NCBI GenBank assembly: GCA_025602905.1
Contig: JAHLKI010000023.1
Coordinates: forward strand, 62,001-126,000
From: Phlyctochytrium arcticum
Taxonomy: Eukaryota; Chytridiomycota; Chytridiomycetes; Chytridiales; Chytridiaceae
Direction of reading: 5' to 3'
DNA: 64,000 nt
Positions within the stretch are counted from its first letter, which is position 1. Every line of letters begins with the position of its first letter. The notes beneath the pieces were generated by a model. That model had not been told where the DNA came from and searched no databases. It was given only the letters and a program-made list of their open reading frames with translations. Below, piece by piece: positions 1 through 10,966 of this stretch. A program made the position numbers and the translations under genes.

Positions 1-1110
1 ACGTGTTTTCCTGGCCTAGCTCGCCAAACAAGAATGACATGGGAAAGCCAACGTCAAAGGATGCGGCGCCTTCAATCTCGGAAATGTCCTTATCGGAGAG
101 GGACAGGGAGAGGGCGGCAATGTTGGATTTGATGTGGTCGAGGGTGCGGCCACCAACAATGGGGTAGGCGTAGGGGTATTTGTGCATAATGTAGGCAAGG
201 GCGACAGAGGTGAGGCGGGTGGAGAGGCGGGTGGCGATTTCAGAGAGTTTGGCGGTAACGGCTTCCTCGTTGGCAGTGGGTGGGTGGAACTGGGCTCGGC
301 CTTCTGTGGATTGTTGCCGCTGTTCTTTGGTTTTAAAGGCTCCACCGCCTAGAGCGCCCCACGGTGCCAATGCCATTCCCTCTGATTCAGCCATGGGTAA
401 GATATCGCGCTCAAAATCGCGGTGAGCGGCCGACCATCTGCCTTGGTAGACGCTAAAGGTGCGGAAGCCGTGGTGGCGGGCGTATTCGTTGGCTTTGGAG
501 ACAATCCAGGCGGGAGTGTCGCTGACGCCCAAGTAGAGGACTTTGCCGCGGGTGACCAAGTTGTTGAGGGACTGCATGAGTTCGGGGATGGAGGTGGTGA
601 AATCCCACCAGTGGACATAGAGAATGTCAATGTAGTCTGTCTTCAATTTCTTCAAACTGGCTTCAAGACTGAGCACCAAGCTCTTTGTCGAATTTCCTTG
701 ATAATTGGCAAGAATCTTTTCATTGGGGCCGTGGGTCTGCGTTCGGTAGCCTGTTGTGAATTTGGTCGCCAGGACCATCTGATCCCTGTTTTGGCGTTGG
801 GCCATCCATTCGCCCAGCCAGAGCTCAGACTCTTCGTTTTGGTAGTTGTTGGAGGTGTCGATAAAGTTTCCGCCTTGCTCGAAAAAGTAGTCGAGGATTT
901 CAAAGGCCGTGGGTTTGGGGCATTCGCCGACCATTCCTTTCCTGGATACTTTGCATGAGTGTGGGCTGTAGATCTCAAGACTGACGACTCTTACCACGCA
1001 TCACCAAAGTTCATGGCGCCCAGACATATGGGCGAGACCCGGACGGCGGCCGTGGGCGAAAGAAGGCGGTGGTAGCCGAGGGGGGATGTTGGTTTGGGAG
1101 CGTACTGCAT
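1..1110 (-). CDS. Aryl-alcohol dehydrogenase-type aldo/keto reductase (C-terminus cut by window edge)
   Basis: NADPH-dependent aldo/keto reductase of the fungal AAD class, which reduces aromatic aldehydes in the cytosol. I read two exons, 995-1110 and 1-941, joined over a 53-nt GT-AG intron at 942-994. The join restores a contiguous N-terminal barrel ([15 protein letters not shown] then KGMVGEC). Visible family features are the FIDTSNNYQ strand carrying the catalytic Asp and Tyr, the Lys in VLATKF, the His in YVHWWDF, and the late [14 protein letters not shown] segment of the cofactor site. Start is the ATG at 1108-1110, with a TATAAAA about 85 bases upstream. Roughly the last 30 residues lie outside the window. 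Family assignment is firm; substrate is unknown. Confidence 0.88.
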
Positions 1111-1194
1111 GGTTCTTTTTTTTTCGAATACGCGTCTGGAAGTAGGGACTGTCGCTACAGGAAGTAAGTGGGGGGGATGGTCCCCGACCCGTCC

Positions 1195-1201
1195 TTTTAT
1201 A
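1195..1201 (-). promoter_or_regulatory. TATA box of the AAD-type reductase
   Basis: TATAAAA on the minus strand, 85 bases upstream of the ATG at 1110, next to a 15-base C run (1213-1227). Position and sequence fit a core promoter element. Confidence 0.5.
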
Positions 1202-1594
1202 CCCCCCCAGATCCCCCCCCCCCCCCCGTGGATTTTCCGATTAGAAATTGTTTCGATCTCACGATTCCCAAATCACGATGACTCGGTGGAAATTGGGTCT
1301 CATTTGTCACCTATTATTTTATGCATTGACCGTTACCGAGGCTTTTTCCAAGCTGTGCGCGCCACGGAATCCACCGGAGGCCCAAAAGTGACATAACCCG
1401 GGTTCACCCGGCGCCCAGGACTAAAATATATCACTTCGATAACATGCAGATCTTAACTGCGACATCGTTCAACATCTTTTAGCCTGCTACACAAAGCACC
1501 AGTTCAAGTCTCGGGACCGCCAGGCACCGCTATCAAGATTTAAGTATGCATAAAAAAATAATGATTTAGGGTATATGGGGAGTATTACGGATCA
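1202..1594. other. Intergenic, no gene seen
   Basis: Holds the C homopolymer at 1213-1227 and AT-rich sequence leading to the 3' end of the decayed gene at 1595. I see no coding frame, tRNA or repeat unit here. Confidence 0.4.
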
Positions 1595-2600
1595 CTACGA
1601 CTCGTATCTCAAAGCTGGATATTGAGCCACAGCGGCAAAATAGGTTTGCGGTTTCCAACCCGTTGTGAACCGAGACGGTGCAAGTGCTGTCAAGTTGCGT
1701 CCCACGGCTGCACTCAAAAAATGAATCATCTCCCCAATGTTGATATTTGCAACTTGACCCCACTCTTGAGCGCCAGAATTGTAATTTTTTTGGGTAATAG
1801 AGCGAGTAGTAGTTCCAGAACTTGGTCAGAAAGTGGACCTTCTGGCCAGTTTCAAGCCAAAGGCCGTGAAAGAACGCGAACCAAGAAACTCCCGAGGTGC
1901 CCGGGGGTAGTTCGCGGGTGTCAGTGAACTTCGCTGATTATACCACAGATCGCGAGAGACGATATCCCCAATTTGGTGGTAAAAGTCGTAAAGTGCAAAC
2001 TGGGAGAATCCGGACCCCTTGCTCCACAGGTTGAATGTTCCCCAACCATCATTGAGTGTCCCATGCGTCATCATCTCGGAAAGTACGCTCATTTCGTGCC
2101 CGATACTATTTTTGATCCTCTCGCCGTCAGCACCGCCGTCCAGAGCGTCTTCTGCAAAGGATATTGACTCAATCTTGATATTATTTCTGTAGACGCCGTT
2201 CATTGGATGATATCGCGTCGGAGCCCAAAAGCAGAAAGACGACCAACGGCTTGGGGGCGCCAAAGTTTTCGCAGCGGGTACCGCTCCTGTCGGCATTAAT
2301 TCGTTGAACAGCACAACCTCCAAAGTGTTTGAGGTGATAACTCCAGGCTCTCCTGACCCAAGGCTCCACCCAAGCAGTTTCGGATTTCGGACAGGCCAGG
2401 AAAGCAGCGTTGTAGTAGAAGGAAACATCATGGTAGCAGCTGGCCCGCGTCATTGTCAAGGTAGAGCCATTGCGACTGGCATGCTCGACAACACCCGTTG
2501 GAGGGGCATCGGGATGGCAGGCCTCAGCTGCGTAAACTGCTTCGAGAAGAAGAAGGCTCAAAAATGCTTTCAGCAGCATGTTCCTGCCAGATATTGTCAT
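1595..2600 (-). pseudogene. Decayed copy 1 of the tandem secreted-protein family
   Basis: Paralogue of the intact genes at 7105 and 8830. It opens with a signal peptide and the family hallmark ACHPDAPPTG, and ends with FAAVAQYPALRYES and a stop at 1595-1597. The frame is broken three times. One break is a small deletion with a frame change near 2190, after the VVFLLLGSD segment. A second is a one-base shift at a C run near 1905. The third is a one-base shift at a seven-A run near 1780. All downstream family blocks are still recognisable in other frames (GHEMSVLSEMM, FYHQIGDIVSRD, FLTKFWNYYS, INIGEMIHFLSAAVGRN). I chose ATG 2600 because it matches the start of copy 4. Two lesions lie in homopolymers and could be sequence errors; the deletion argues for real decay. 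Confidence 0.75.
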
Positions 2601-3868
2601 TTTCCAGATGCAATTCATGACAATTTGTCCTAGGGAGTTTCAGGTCACATCGCCAGTTAAAAGGAGCGTATATTCAATGTTTACTCCCCGTGGAAATAAT
2701 CCTAACCATGTGCTACTTAGGAAATATAGAACTTATGCTATGCAAGGTTATGAAGCTGTTATTTTGGGTGACGGATGGCCTCAATTCCGAATGAGCCTGA
2801 ATTTCATCTCTCACCTCTTCCATTCTGTTTTACACAGTTTGTCATACTTCGGTTTTCGGTTAGTTGCTTATGCAGACCGAACTCAGCAGTCAGTTGGTAA
2901 TTGACCGCACTGTTATCTTCATTCCCTGCTGAGTATCTTATTTTTAGGTTCTTTGTCACATTTTTTTGGAGTGCAGCTCTAGGCTGCAGCATCTCGACTC
3001 TCACCGGGTTGACAACTTAACCTATTTCGCCGTTATGGCTAAATTTCCAGCTTTAAATGTACAGTAACTTGCATTGTTCTAGATTTTTGTTTCGCTTGGA
3101 AATGATACCCCACGGAACTGTTCTTGATAAAAATCCATGAGTCTTGATACGGTAGCCGTGTGGGCCTTCCGTTGCGCCCTTGCTTTGGGTCAAGTAATTA
3201 ATCCATCGTTTGCAGGTTCTCCCATCCGAAAGTTTCGCTCTCATAGTATATATACGTAGCAGGTTAAATGAAGGTGAACTATCTCTTTGTACGTGTCACT
3301 GTTAAAATGGATCCGCAGAGTTGTGAGGAATAGTTCTTCCACTGCTCTAGTCCATCGCTCAAATACGTAGACCTGGAGCAGGAGATAACCTCAGCAGCTT
3401 TAGTAAACAATATTGCTCAAGTCAAGTGATGCTTGTCTAGTGCATACGAGACTGGTTGGCATTAGTTATTCTAAAGATCCCACGGACAAATGTTCCCTGA
3501 CCAGATATTTTTCGTGTAACATTCGCTATTCGCTGCCACAGCTATTGCAACGGCTTCTTACATATCTGAGAAGGGACATAGAGGAGTGAAAGCAACAAAC
3601 ATTAAAGCGAAAGTCATGCAATCTGTGCTATTTTCACTTTGATGGTGTTTCAACATTTAAATTTGAATTGCTATTGCTACACACAAAAAACGTATTCGCA
3701 AAATCGGTCACCATCCTCTAACCTGCTACGCTAAAATTCTCGACCAACACTCTAAATACGGTACTGACTTCGGTGTACGTACCTTCGGATATTCCCGGGA
3801 CCTGCCACTCCATCCACTTACCCACCTCCGGCAAATTCCGATTAGGCTACGGTAAGTTTCATCACTCA
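2601..3868. other. Intergenic, relic promoter block, no gene seen
   Basis: AT-rich sequence without a convincing coding frame. Positions 2845-2915 resemble blocks at 6160-6240 and 6905-7000, including a shared ACTCAGC..CCGCACT core. Positions 3815-3850 resemble 10365-10395 (CCACCTCCG..GATTCCGAT). These look like duplicated upstream regions of the secreted family. Confidence 0.4.
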
Positions 3869-6122
3869 ATTAAATGCCCCGTTGCGCTGCGCGCATGCGG
3901 GGAAGTGCTCTGGTTTAATTTTGTAATTCAGAAACGGTAAAAACAATGCCGAAGTGGGAGCAGTTGTGGGATGTAATTAATATTGAGACAATGATAAATG
4001 AGAGGCGGTGAGGTTGTTTTAGCAAGGCACCCTGTCAGTTATGAAGGAAGAAGGTTATTTAATCAACACGATGAAGGAATAATTTGGGATGGATATGTAG
4101 GTATGGCTCAAACACGAAGACATAGATTGGAACACTTGGGAAGCCGCAGATGTTACAAGCAAGTTAAATTAAAACAAGACCATGGCAGGAGAGAGAATAC
4201 CAAAATTGAGTACAAAATAGCTACAACGGTCGAGCAAGGGGAGGGATGGTATCAACATTCTTTAAGAGTACGGGCGGTATATCGCCAATGGTAGAAGGCG
4301 GAGTTTCTGGAGTGGTAGACAAGGAGGTAAGGACGGCAAACAAAGATTGGGCCGCAAATCACAAATCTCAACAAGTCCTTAGGCACGGTGGTTGAAGTAA
4401 TCGAGTGAGGAATAACCATTTAGGGAGAGGAGAGCTAATCAGAAAGACAGAGTGAATGAGCAACTGTAAGACCATCGCCACCGCATCACCTTGTGCCGTC
4501 CCATATTCTCCATAATTGAAAGGTACCCGTGGAGGCCGCTTCATTTACACCGTGGGATATTGCTATGGCCAAATGTGGGTCATCTTTATTATTGTCAAGG
4601 ATCACAGCATCATTTCTCAGATAGGACATGAGCAAATAGCGCAGGTGGCCGGCCTGAAATGAGCTGAGGTGAATGATAAATTATTGTTGAGGTCAAAGTG
4701 TGGCCAAACCCCGGATCAATCTCCATCATTCAATTCGACCAAAGTTGTCCGTGTCTCCGGACAACCTTCAGGTCCCGGAAGGCAGCATTTGCGGCAAGGA
4801 GGAAAGTAACTCTGACGGGTACCATTGCCCGCAAGGAATCCATCAATGACTTCCACACTCTTCACCGGACTGGAATGTACCTTACTTCGTTCCTTGGTGC
4901 CTTAATTTCAGCTGGTTGGCCAGGACTCCCGACAATACAATTAACACTAAGTTCCATACAAGCAGGGCGGTGCCAATGAAAGCACAGATGGTAGGAACCG
5001 CAAATGGCAAAGTTAATGAGGCTGCGTGAAACTGTATATTGCCACTCGTGCCAAGAAGGTACAAGTCCAGCTGGGTACATCCCACCCGGTAAGCAATGAT
5101 GATACAATGAAAAGGGTTAAACTCCTAAAGTTCCATAGATAGAACTACGTGAAGGGTGACGCAAGGCTTGTGAAAGGATTGCACATGGAGAGAGGGCATA
5201 ATTCTGGCAGAAAAATGCTGTTAGTTTGAGCAAGACGGTATGGACCCATGGATCACAGAGGGCCGTTAAGAGTTGAAGCGTGAAGGTGAAATGGGGCAGG
5301 CGAAAAGGGCAAATTGTAGAGCAGAAAAAGAAGTATAAATCAAGCGGAAACAAATAAAATAGGATGAGATGAACGTTTACCAAAAAATAGGCAAAAAGCA
5401 CGGAAATTCCCGACATTAGGAGACTGCTAGATCGGCGCCGTTGTATCGGACCTCAGTAGGCCTAAATACCATAAGAGAGAAAGGTAAAACGGTGGGTATA
5501 AAGAGCAAAGAGCAAATTGTAGAGCACAAGTCGATGCCATACTCAGGCGAATATGAAAAAAATAAAAGGAAATATTGTAAGAGGAAAAAATCTCTCGGAA
5601 ATGCGAGAATTTGGAAAAGCAGCAAAATCAGTTAACGAACGCATTGAAATGCGGATAAAGAAACCGCAGACGCAGCAAGGACATCGAACATGAAGGCGCA
5701 TATTGAGCAAATTCATGGGAAGAGAATGAAATCAAAACGGAGATGAAATTAACGCAGTATGGGGAACACGTACATGGGATGAAAAATCTCACCGAATTCT
5801 CTACAATTCGAGAAATTATCGGAAATCAGTTAACGAACGCGTTGAAATGCGGATAAAGAAACCGCGGACGCAACAAGGACATCGAACATGAAGGCGCATA
5901 TTTAGCAAATTCATGGGAAGACAATGAGATCAAAACGGAGCTGAAGTAACACAGGATGAAAAATCCCACCGAATTATCTGAAATTTCGGAAATGGCGGAG
6001 AAATGGGTTACGTAAGCGGATACGGTGACTGGGCCGGACTGGGCCACAAAGCGAACATCTGAAACGTCTAAGCCACCCTGTCACGGAACCCCATACCCCC
6101 TAAGACTCTGGATAAACCAGAG
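3869..6122 (-). mobile_element. Helentron-like non-autonomous element, copy A
   Basis: A 2.25 kb unit repeated in inverted orientation at 29579-32008 with very high identity. Read on the minus strand it starts with CTCTGGTTTA at 6122. It carries two tandem repeat units of about 198 bp (5630-6010) and an inverted copy of the start decamer (TAAACCAGAG on the minus strand, 3908-3917). A GC-rich hairpin follows (CCCC 3877-3880 pairing with GGGG 3899-3902), and the unit ends in ATTTAATT. A terminal repeat whose partner sits inside, before a terminal hairpin, is the asymmetric layout described for Helentrons and HINEs. Flanking Ts at both ends of both copies fit TT insertion. A 20-bp stretch near 4410 is absent from copy B. 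I recognise no transposase or helicase in it. Confidence 0.55.
5630..6010 (-). repeat. Two internal tandem units (~198 bp) of element copy A
   Basis: Two diverged units share the block that contains a CATTTCAA.GCGTTCGTTAAC core (given here on the minus strand). Copy B holds three such units, so unit number differs between the two insertions. Confidence 0.7.
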
Positions 6123-6125
6123 AAT

Positions 6126-7036
6126 TCTTTCCATCTTCCCACACCCAGAGTCTTTCCATCACTTCTGTTTTCGAGCCCGACTATCTGCTTAAGCGGATTG
6201 ACTCAGCAGTAAATTTTGGCCGCACTGTTGTCTCCAATTCCTGCTCAGTATTAATTTTCAGATCATTTGGCTGAGTCTGTTTCCCGAAGTCCATAGAGCT
6301 TTTTGGTTGTCCTTATCCAGATTTACAGAGGAACAAGATCAAAGGAGTTCGTACAGTTTTTTCAATGCTTGCTCAAGCGGAGATTACGCAGTTCCTTGCA
6401 CAGTTCTTCCATGTATTCAAATGAGCCTCAATTCGATCTTACCATTCGCGAGATGAGAATCGTTTTTCATTTTTGCCAAGTTGTGAGGTCGAATGACTAT
6501 CTGCAAATGACCGATCCTTCATACAGAAGTACCCAGGAATGCACTTGTTATTATCCTGTAGCTAAGTTTCTGAATTGACCCTCAAAAATTAGCTTGAAAA
6601 TGAGTCAATATAGCACACGGCAAGCTATGTTGTCCGCATCCGCAAATAACCGAGCCTAAATACCGCAATAACCGGCAAAACTTCAGAATTTGTACCCCCT
6701 TTAACCTTGTATGGGTTGGAATAAGAAAGAATTCCATACTTAGGGTACCTTCGGGTATTCTCAAGTAGTATATCGTACGTCCCGAGTAGGAGTATTTTGC
6801 TCAACGGATGTGATCTGAACATTATTAGACATCCCTCACTTTCCTAATTTCCTACATCCTTTGTCACCACCTATCATGCAGACACCGGAGTGTCCGAATT
6901 GCTGAGTACTTCTGTTTTCATGCTCGGTTATTTACGGAACCCGAATGCGTATCGAGTACTATCGACTCAGCGGTCGGATTTTTCCGCACTCTTTTCTCAC
7001 GCTCTTTTAAGGTCGTTTCTAGATTTGTTGGCGTAC
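6126..7036. other. Intergenic with duplicated promoter blocks, no gene seen
   Basis: Two blocks, about 6160-6260 and 6905-7020, resemble each other and 2845-2950 (GACTCAGC, then CCGCACT about nine bases later). The second lies directly upstream of copy 2; the first has no gene behind it and may mark a lost family member. No coding frame is convincing. Confidence 0.4.
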
Positions 7037-7046
7037 TATATATAAG
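7037..7046 (+). promoter_or_regulatory. TATA box of family copy 2
   Basis: TATATATAAG, 59 bases upstream of the ATG at 7105 and downstream of the GACTCAGCGGT block at 6964. A good core-promoter match by sequence and spacing. Confidence 0.5.
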
Positions 7047-7104
7047 ATGCACTGGCACAAACTAGCCCCCCGTTCAATCATTTGGCACTCCAAATTCAAT
7101 ACAC

Positions 7105-8112
7105 ATGTCGCGCACAAATCTACTTGTAAGGTCAGTAAGGATCTGTCTTTGGATACTGCTTCTCAAAGTGGTTACTGCCTCCCAAGCCTGCCATCCCGAT
7201 ACACCACCCACGCTGGAAATTGCATATGCCTGGAACTCTTCAAAGGTGTCGGTAACTCGAGGAAGCTGCTACTTTGATGTCGCCTTTTACTACAATGACG
7301 CATTCCTGGTCCGGCCCAAGTCTGGAGTTGCTTGGTTTGAGCCCTGGGTGAGGGATGTATGGGCTTACATGCGGAGAAACTTTGGCAGCTGCGCGGTACC
7401 TCGCACTCCTACTAGTGGCGTTGGTCGACAATGCGAAAATTTCGCAGCACCAAAGGCCGTAGCGGTGTACGCGATGCTGGGCGACAACGCAATGACTAGG
7501 CAGACTATAAGTCGATTCATAACGCAAGATGGAGCCAATAGAGACCACATTCACATTTACAAGGACTCTTTTGAGAAGGCCGACGCTGCGGTCATCAAGG
7601 ACGGAGTAGGCCAGGAGTTGGCACTTATTGCCGAGATGACGGCGCAGGGAATACATAACTGGGCAACACCTTGGCTATGGTCTAAAAGCTGGGGATGGTC
7701 ACCGTTTTTGCTTTACGACTTCTACCATCAGTCTGGGGCCATAGCTTCTCGCGACCGTTATTACGCCACGAAAGCAGCACACTTTATCGGCAGAGGCTAT
7801 CCCGATGATGCCACTGGCCATTCATGGTTTCTGTTTTTTCATGAACTATGGTTGAACAACGGCCAAAATGTCTATTTCATGACCAAATTCTGGCACATTT
7901 TTTCACGTTATTATCCATTGGAGCAGATCTCAGCCACCAAGGAATGGCACACAACGAAGGTGATGAACATTGGGGAATTTGCCCATTTTATCAGCGCAGC
8001 AGTGGGCCGCAACCTGACCTCAATGATGGAACCTCACTTCAACACAGGTTGGAAGCCCCAAACTTACTTTGATGCTCTAGCTGAGTTTCCGTTTTTGACC
8101 TATGATTCGTAA
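7105..8112 (+). CDS. Secreted protein of the tandem CHPD family, copy 2 (intact)
   Basis: Single exon, 335 residues. An N-terminal signal peptide (hydrophobic LWILLLKVVTASQA) is followed by mature ACHPDTPPT. Conserved blocks in order: GSCYFDVAFYYND (about 55-67), WFEPWVRDVW (about 78), CENFAAPKAV (about 112), GQELALIAEM (about 173), LYDFYHQSGAIASRDRYY (about 205), FMTKFWHIFSRYYP (about 255), IGEFAHFISAAVGRNLT (about 290) and FNTGWKPQTYF near the end. Cysteines are conserved across paralogues. I do not recognise a characterised family. The helix with HE in the paralogues and the closing AVGRNLT..FNTGW layout loosely recall secreted gluzincin-type peptidases. Here the His is Gln (GQE), so catalysis is doubtful. 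It is the most diverged intact copy. Confidence 0.85.
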   Translation: MSRTNLLVRSVRICLWILLLKVVTASQACHPDTPPTLEIAYAWNSSKVSVTRGSCYFDVAFYYNDAFLVRPKSGVAWFEPWVRDVWAYMRRNFGSCAVPRTPTSGVGRQCENFAAPKAVAVYAMLGDNAMTRQTISRFITQDGANRDHIHIYKDSFEKADAAVIKDGVGQELALIAEMTAQGIHNWATPWLWSKSWGWSPFLLYDFYHQSGAIASRDRYYATKAAHFIGRGYPDDATGHSWFLFFHELWLNNGQNVYFMTKFWHIFSRYYPLEQISATKEWHTTKVMNIGEFAHFISAAVGRNLTSMMEPHFNTGWKPQTYFDALAEFPFLTYDS

Positions 8113-8782
8113 AGCAGCACTTAGCTTACGTTCACTGGCCATATTTTTTCTCTCCTGCAAATTCATCCCAATCTATTCTCAGGCCTGTATTTTCAAGCGA
8201 TTTATGCAAATTTTGTGACAATAAAATAATTTTTTATCGAAGGAAATGGCGTTTCAAAAGTTGCAAAGGCTAACTCAGGTCTGATCCCCATGTGGTCGGT
8301 CATTAAGCGTAAAGCAAAATTGACTATGCTAAACCGTCCAGTGCTGTAGTTCGTGGAATGCTTCCACAAGTGCCTAGTGAGCGTTTACCTTGGCAGTGGG
8401 CAGTGGGAATCAGTCCATCATATAAAATTCTGCGTTCACTCGGTCTGTCATTTACCAGCTTTAGAATGGTTGCAACTCTACACAAAAACAATGCGTTATT
8501 TTTGGGTGGACCAGGTCTGAGATTCCCGGATTCCTGACTTGACCCTCATAACTCATCCTGAAATAAGACAACATTAGGTTAAGGTTAAGATGGTCCAATG
8601 GCTTCTATGAGGATCCGATGGAAAATGGGTGAGAATTGCCATTATTTCCAAAGGATTCTTGATGTACGCTCCTGAAAAAAGGATCCCCCATGCCCACCTT
8701 TCACCTTTGATGTAAAAACTTAAACTCCCGAAAATGGGGACCCTCAAGCTCATAAATGGCAGCTTTGATAACGGGCGGATAT
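8113..8782. other. Intergenic between family copies 2 and 3
   Basis: Includes an AATAAA-like 3' signal near 8221 (ACAATAAAATAAT). No gene seen. Confidence 0.4.
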
Positions 8783-8799
8783 GATAAAGAGCGGCTCAG
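8783..8799 (+). promoter_or_regulatory. GATAA..GCGGCTCAG block upstream of copy 3
   Basis: GATAAAGAGCGGCTCAG ends 30 bases before the ATG at 8830. An almost identical block precedes copy 4 at 10908-10922. Conservation in otherwise differing upstream DNA suggests a shared promoter or leader element, or simply recent duplication. Confidence 0.35.
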
Positions 8800-8829
8800 G
8801 CCTAGGTCACCCTAAAGTCGAAAATAGCG

Positions 8830-9825
8830 ATGTCTGTCAAGGACCTGCTTGTGAAGGCATGTTTGTGCTTTCTTCTTCTCACCCCATTTTACGCGGCTCA
8901 GGCCTGTCATCCCGATGCTCCTGCAACGGCCGTTGTTGAGTATGCCAGCGGCAATGGCTCCACAACGACAATGACCCGGGCCAGTTGTTACTTTGATGTT
9001 GCTTTTTACTACAACGCTGCTTTGTTGACCCGTCCGAAATCCGAATATGCTTGGTTCGAGCCCTGGGTCCGGCAACTCTGGGGTTATTTCCGCAAGAACT
9101 TCGGAGGGTGTGTCGTCAACCGTACCACTGACGGCTTTGGTGGTCGCCAGTGCGAGAATTTTGGTGCCCCCAAGCCATTGGTCATTTTTGCGTTTTTGGA
9201 CCCGGTCAACACTGGTAGTGTCTCCTACTGTCGATTTGAGGACATGGACGGAGCCAACAGAAACTTCATCAAGGTTGAGGGAACCACCTTCGTAGAAGCG
9301 AATGCAGCTAAAGTCAAGGATGCAATCGGGCACGAAATGAGCCTTATTAGCGAGCTCGTGCCTCAAGGGACATGGAATATGGGAACATTCAGCCTGTGGA
9401 GCCTGGGTTGGGGATGGACCCGATTTCCGCTTTACGACTTTTACCATCAAAGTGGGGATATAATCTCTCGCGATCGGTATTATAATGAGCAAAGCGTAAC
9501 TTTGGTGAACAATCCACCGGATGCTACAGCGGTTTCGTGGTTCTCGTTTTTTTACGGAATTTGGCTCAACAATGGCAAGAGTATCCGTTTTCTGACCAAG
9601 TTCTGGAACTATTACGCGCTATATTTCCCAAAATCTCAAGATCAGAATAGTAAAGTATGGAACATTGATGGTGAAATCAACATTGGGGAGGCGATCCATT
9701 TTTTGAGTGCAGCCGTAGGACGCAACTTGACAGCACTTGCAGCATCTCGATTCAACACGGGCTGGAAACCGCAAACCTATTTTGCCGCTGTAGCTCAATA
9801 TCCAGCTTTAACTTACGCATCGTAG
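8830..9825 (+). CDS. Secreted protein of the tandem CHPD family, copy 3 (intact)
   Basis: Single exon, 331 residues, with signal peptide (ACLCFLLLTPFYAAQA) and mature start CHPDAPATA. It has all family blocks: ASCYFDVAFYYNAA, WFEPWVRQLWGYFRKNF, CENFGAPKPLVIF, GHEMSLISEL, LYDFYHQSGDIISRDRYY, FLTKFWNYYALYFP, NIGEAIHFLSAAVGRN and FNTGWKPQTYF. N-glycosylation sequons are present (NGS, NRT, NLT). Nucleotides 9039-9103 are practically identical to 11180-11244 in copy 4, so the two copies are recent duplicates or have undergone gene conversion. Function is unknown; extracellular location follows from the signal peptide and lack of membrane segments or retention signal. Confidence 0.88.
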   Translation: MSVKDLLVKACLCFLLLTPFYAAQACHPDAPATAVVEYASGNGSTTTMTRASCYFDVAFYYNAALLTRPKSEYAWFEPWVRQLWGYFRKNFGGCVVNRTTDGFGGRQCENFGAPKPLVIFAFLDPVNTGSVSYCRFEDMDGANRNFIKVEGTTFVEANAAKVKDAIGHEMSLISELVPQGTWNMGTFSLWSLGWGWTRFPLYDFYHQSGDIISRDRYYNEQSVTLVNNPPDATAVSWFSFFYGIWLNNGKSIRFLTKFWNYYALYFPKSQDQNSKVWNIDGEINIGEAIHFLSAAVGRNLTALAASRFNTGWKPQTYFAAVAQYPALTYAS

Positions 9826-10907
9826 CTCTCCACATACTTAGCTATTGTTCAAGATTTTTACCTCGCAATATGTAGTGGGATAGAAGGTGGTGATCGATCT
9901 CGCGTAATTTCTTGTCCTCCGACAGGGTTGCAGTTCATACTTACATATCAATAAAGTCAGATAACCGTCGATTACATGTCTTATGGTTTCGGATAAAGTC
10001 TGGAAAGTAATTTCGATCAGCTCCTCGAATTTGTGAGAATGTAAGACTATCATCTCCACATAACCAAGTCTGTCTCTAAGATACGTTAGCTCATGCATGA
10101 GGGAGCAGAAGATAATTATTCACGACCGCCATTGATCGTCTACTGTAGCAGCTCTGGTATGCCCATTCGTGAAGTCATGTACAGTACTGTTTGTCTAATG
10201 CACCTATTCATGAAAGCTATGTCCTGTTTCGTCTTCAGAGGAATCGAAGGTATGGCAAAGGTGGATCTGCTACCGCATATTTGACAATGCCCAACGTTAC
10301 CGGTAGATACTAGAAAGTCAACGGCCGGGTAAGCCCGGGTCCGTTACTTCGTTCACTTTATCCACCTCCGAAAGATTCCGATCGTGTAACATTCCCAAAA
10401 TAAAACTCTGGAAAATGAGTCTAAATGACATGACCGGTACTGTATATATAAAAGCAACGACTCAACCATGGTAGCAATCCAGAACACTGTCCGAACCAGA
10501 AAATCAATTTTCTTTTAGAAAAGGTTACTGCTTCGTGGCGGATTGATAGTTCATCCTTGTAATAACATGCAATGAGTAAAGAATAATAGAGATGGAGATG
10601 TGAGGAAATAGTTCGAGCTCCAAAAGTACGAGTGCCCTGCAAATGTGTAGCGCTCTATATATGTAGGCTTCAACGTTTGTATTGACTTGGGACATCCTGG
10701 GGAGTTGCGTTGGTTCTCAAAAATCCCCTTCCTGTAATCATACCAATGGCGTGGGTGCCTGTGATGCAAAAGAAATACAAATGTATTCATTCCGAACCAT
10801 CCATCAAGGTATGGCTTTGCAAACGTTACATTTTAAGGGTCACAAGAAAACAACGCCGACAGCTATAAAATTGATGTCTACAATAGTAGGGAAGGCGGCT
10901 GTTAATT
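9826..10907. other. Intergenic between family copies 3 and 4
   Basis: About 1.1 kb without a supported gene. The part near 10310-10395 resembles 3770-3850, again a duplicated upstream segment of the family. Confidence 0.4.
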
Positions 10908-10922
10908 GATAAGGCGGCTCAG
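10908..10922 (+). promoter_or_regulatory. GATAAGGCGGCTCAG block upstream of copy 4
   Basis: Matches the block at 8783-8799 upstream of copy 3; it ends 44 bases before the ATG at 10967. Confidence 0.35.
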
Positions 10923-10966
10923 CTCTGGGATGCCCCGAGCTAAATTATCATAAACCTGACCTGTAC

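Noticed and set aside
422..958. Long plus-strand open frame of 178 codons
   Set aside because: It is the antisense shadow of the aldo/keto reductase exon, whose minus-strand translation is clearly the protein.
3998..4294. 98-codon frame conserved in both Helentron-like copies
   Set aside because: Conservation follows from recent duplication of the whole element; no domain of a transposition protein is visible.
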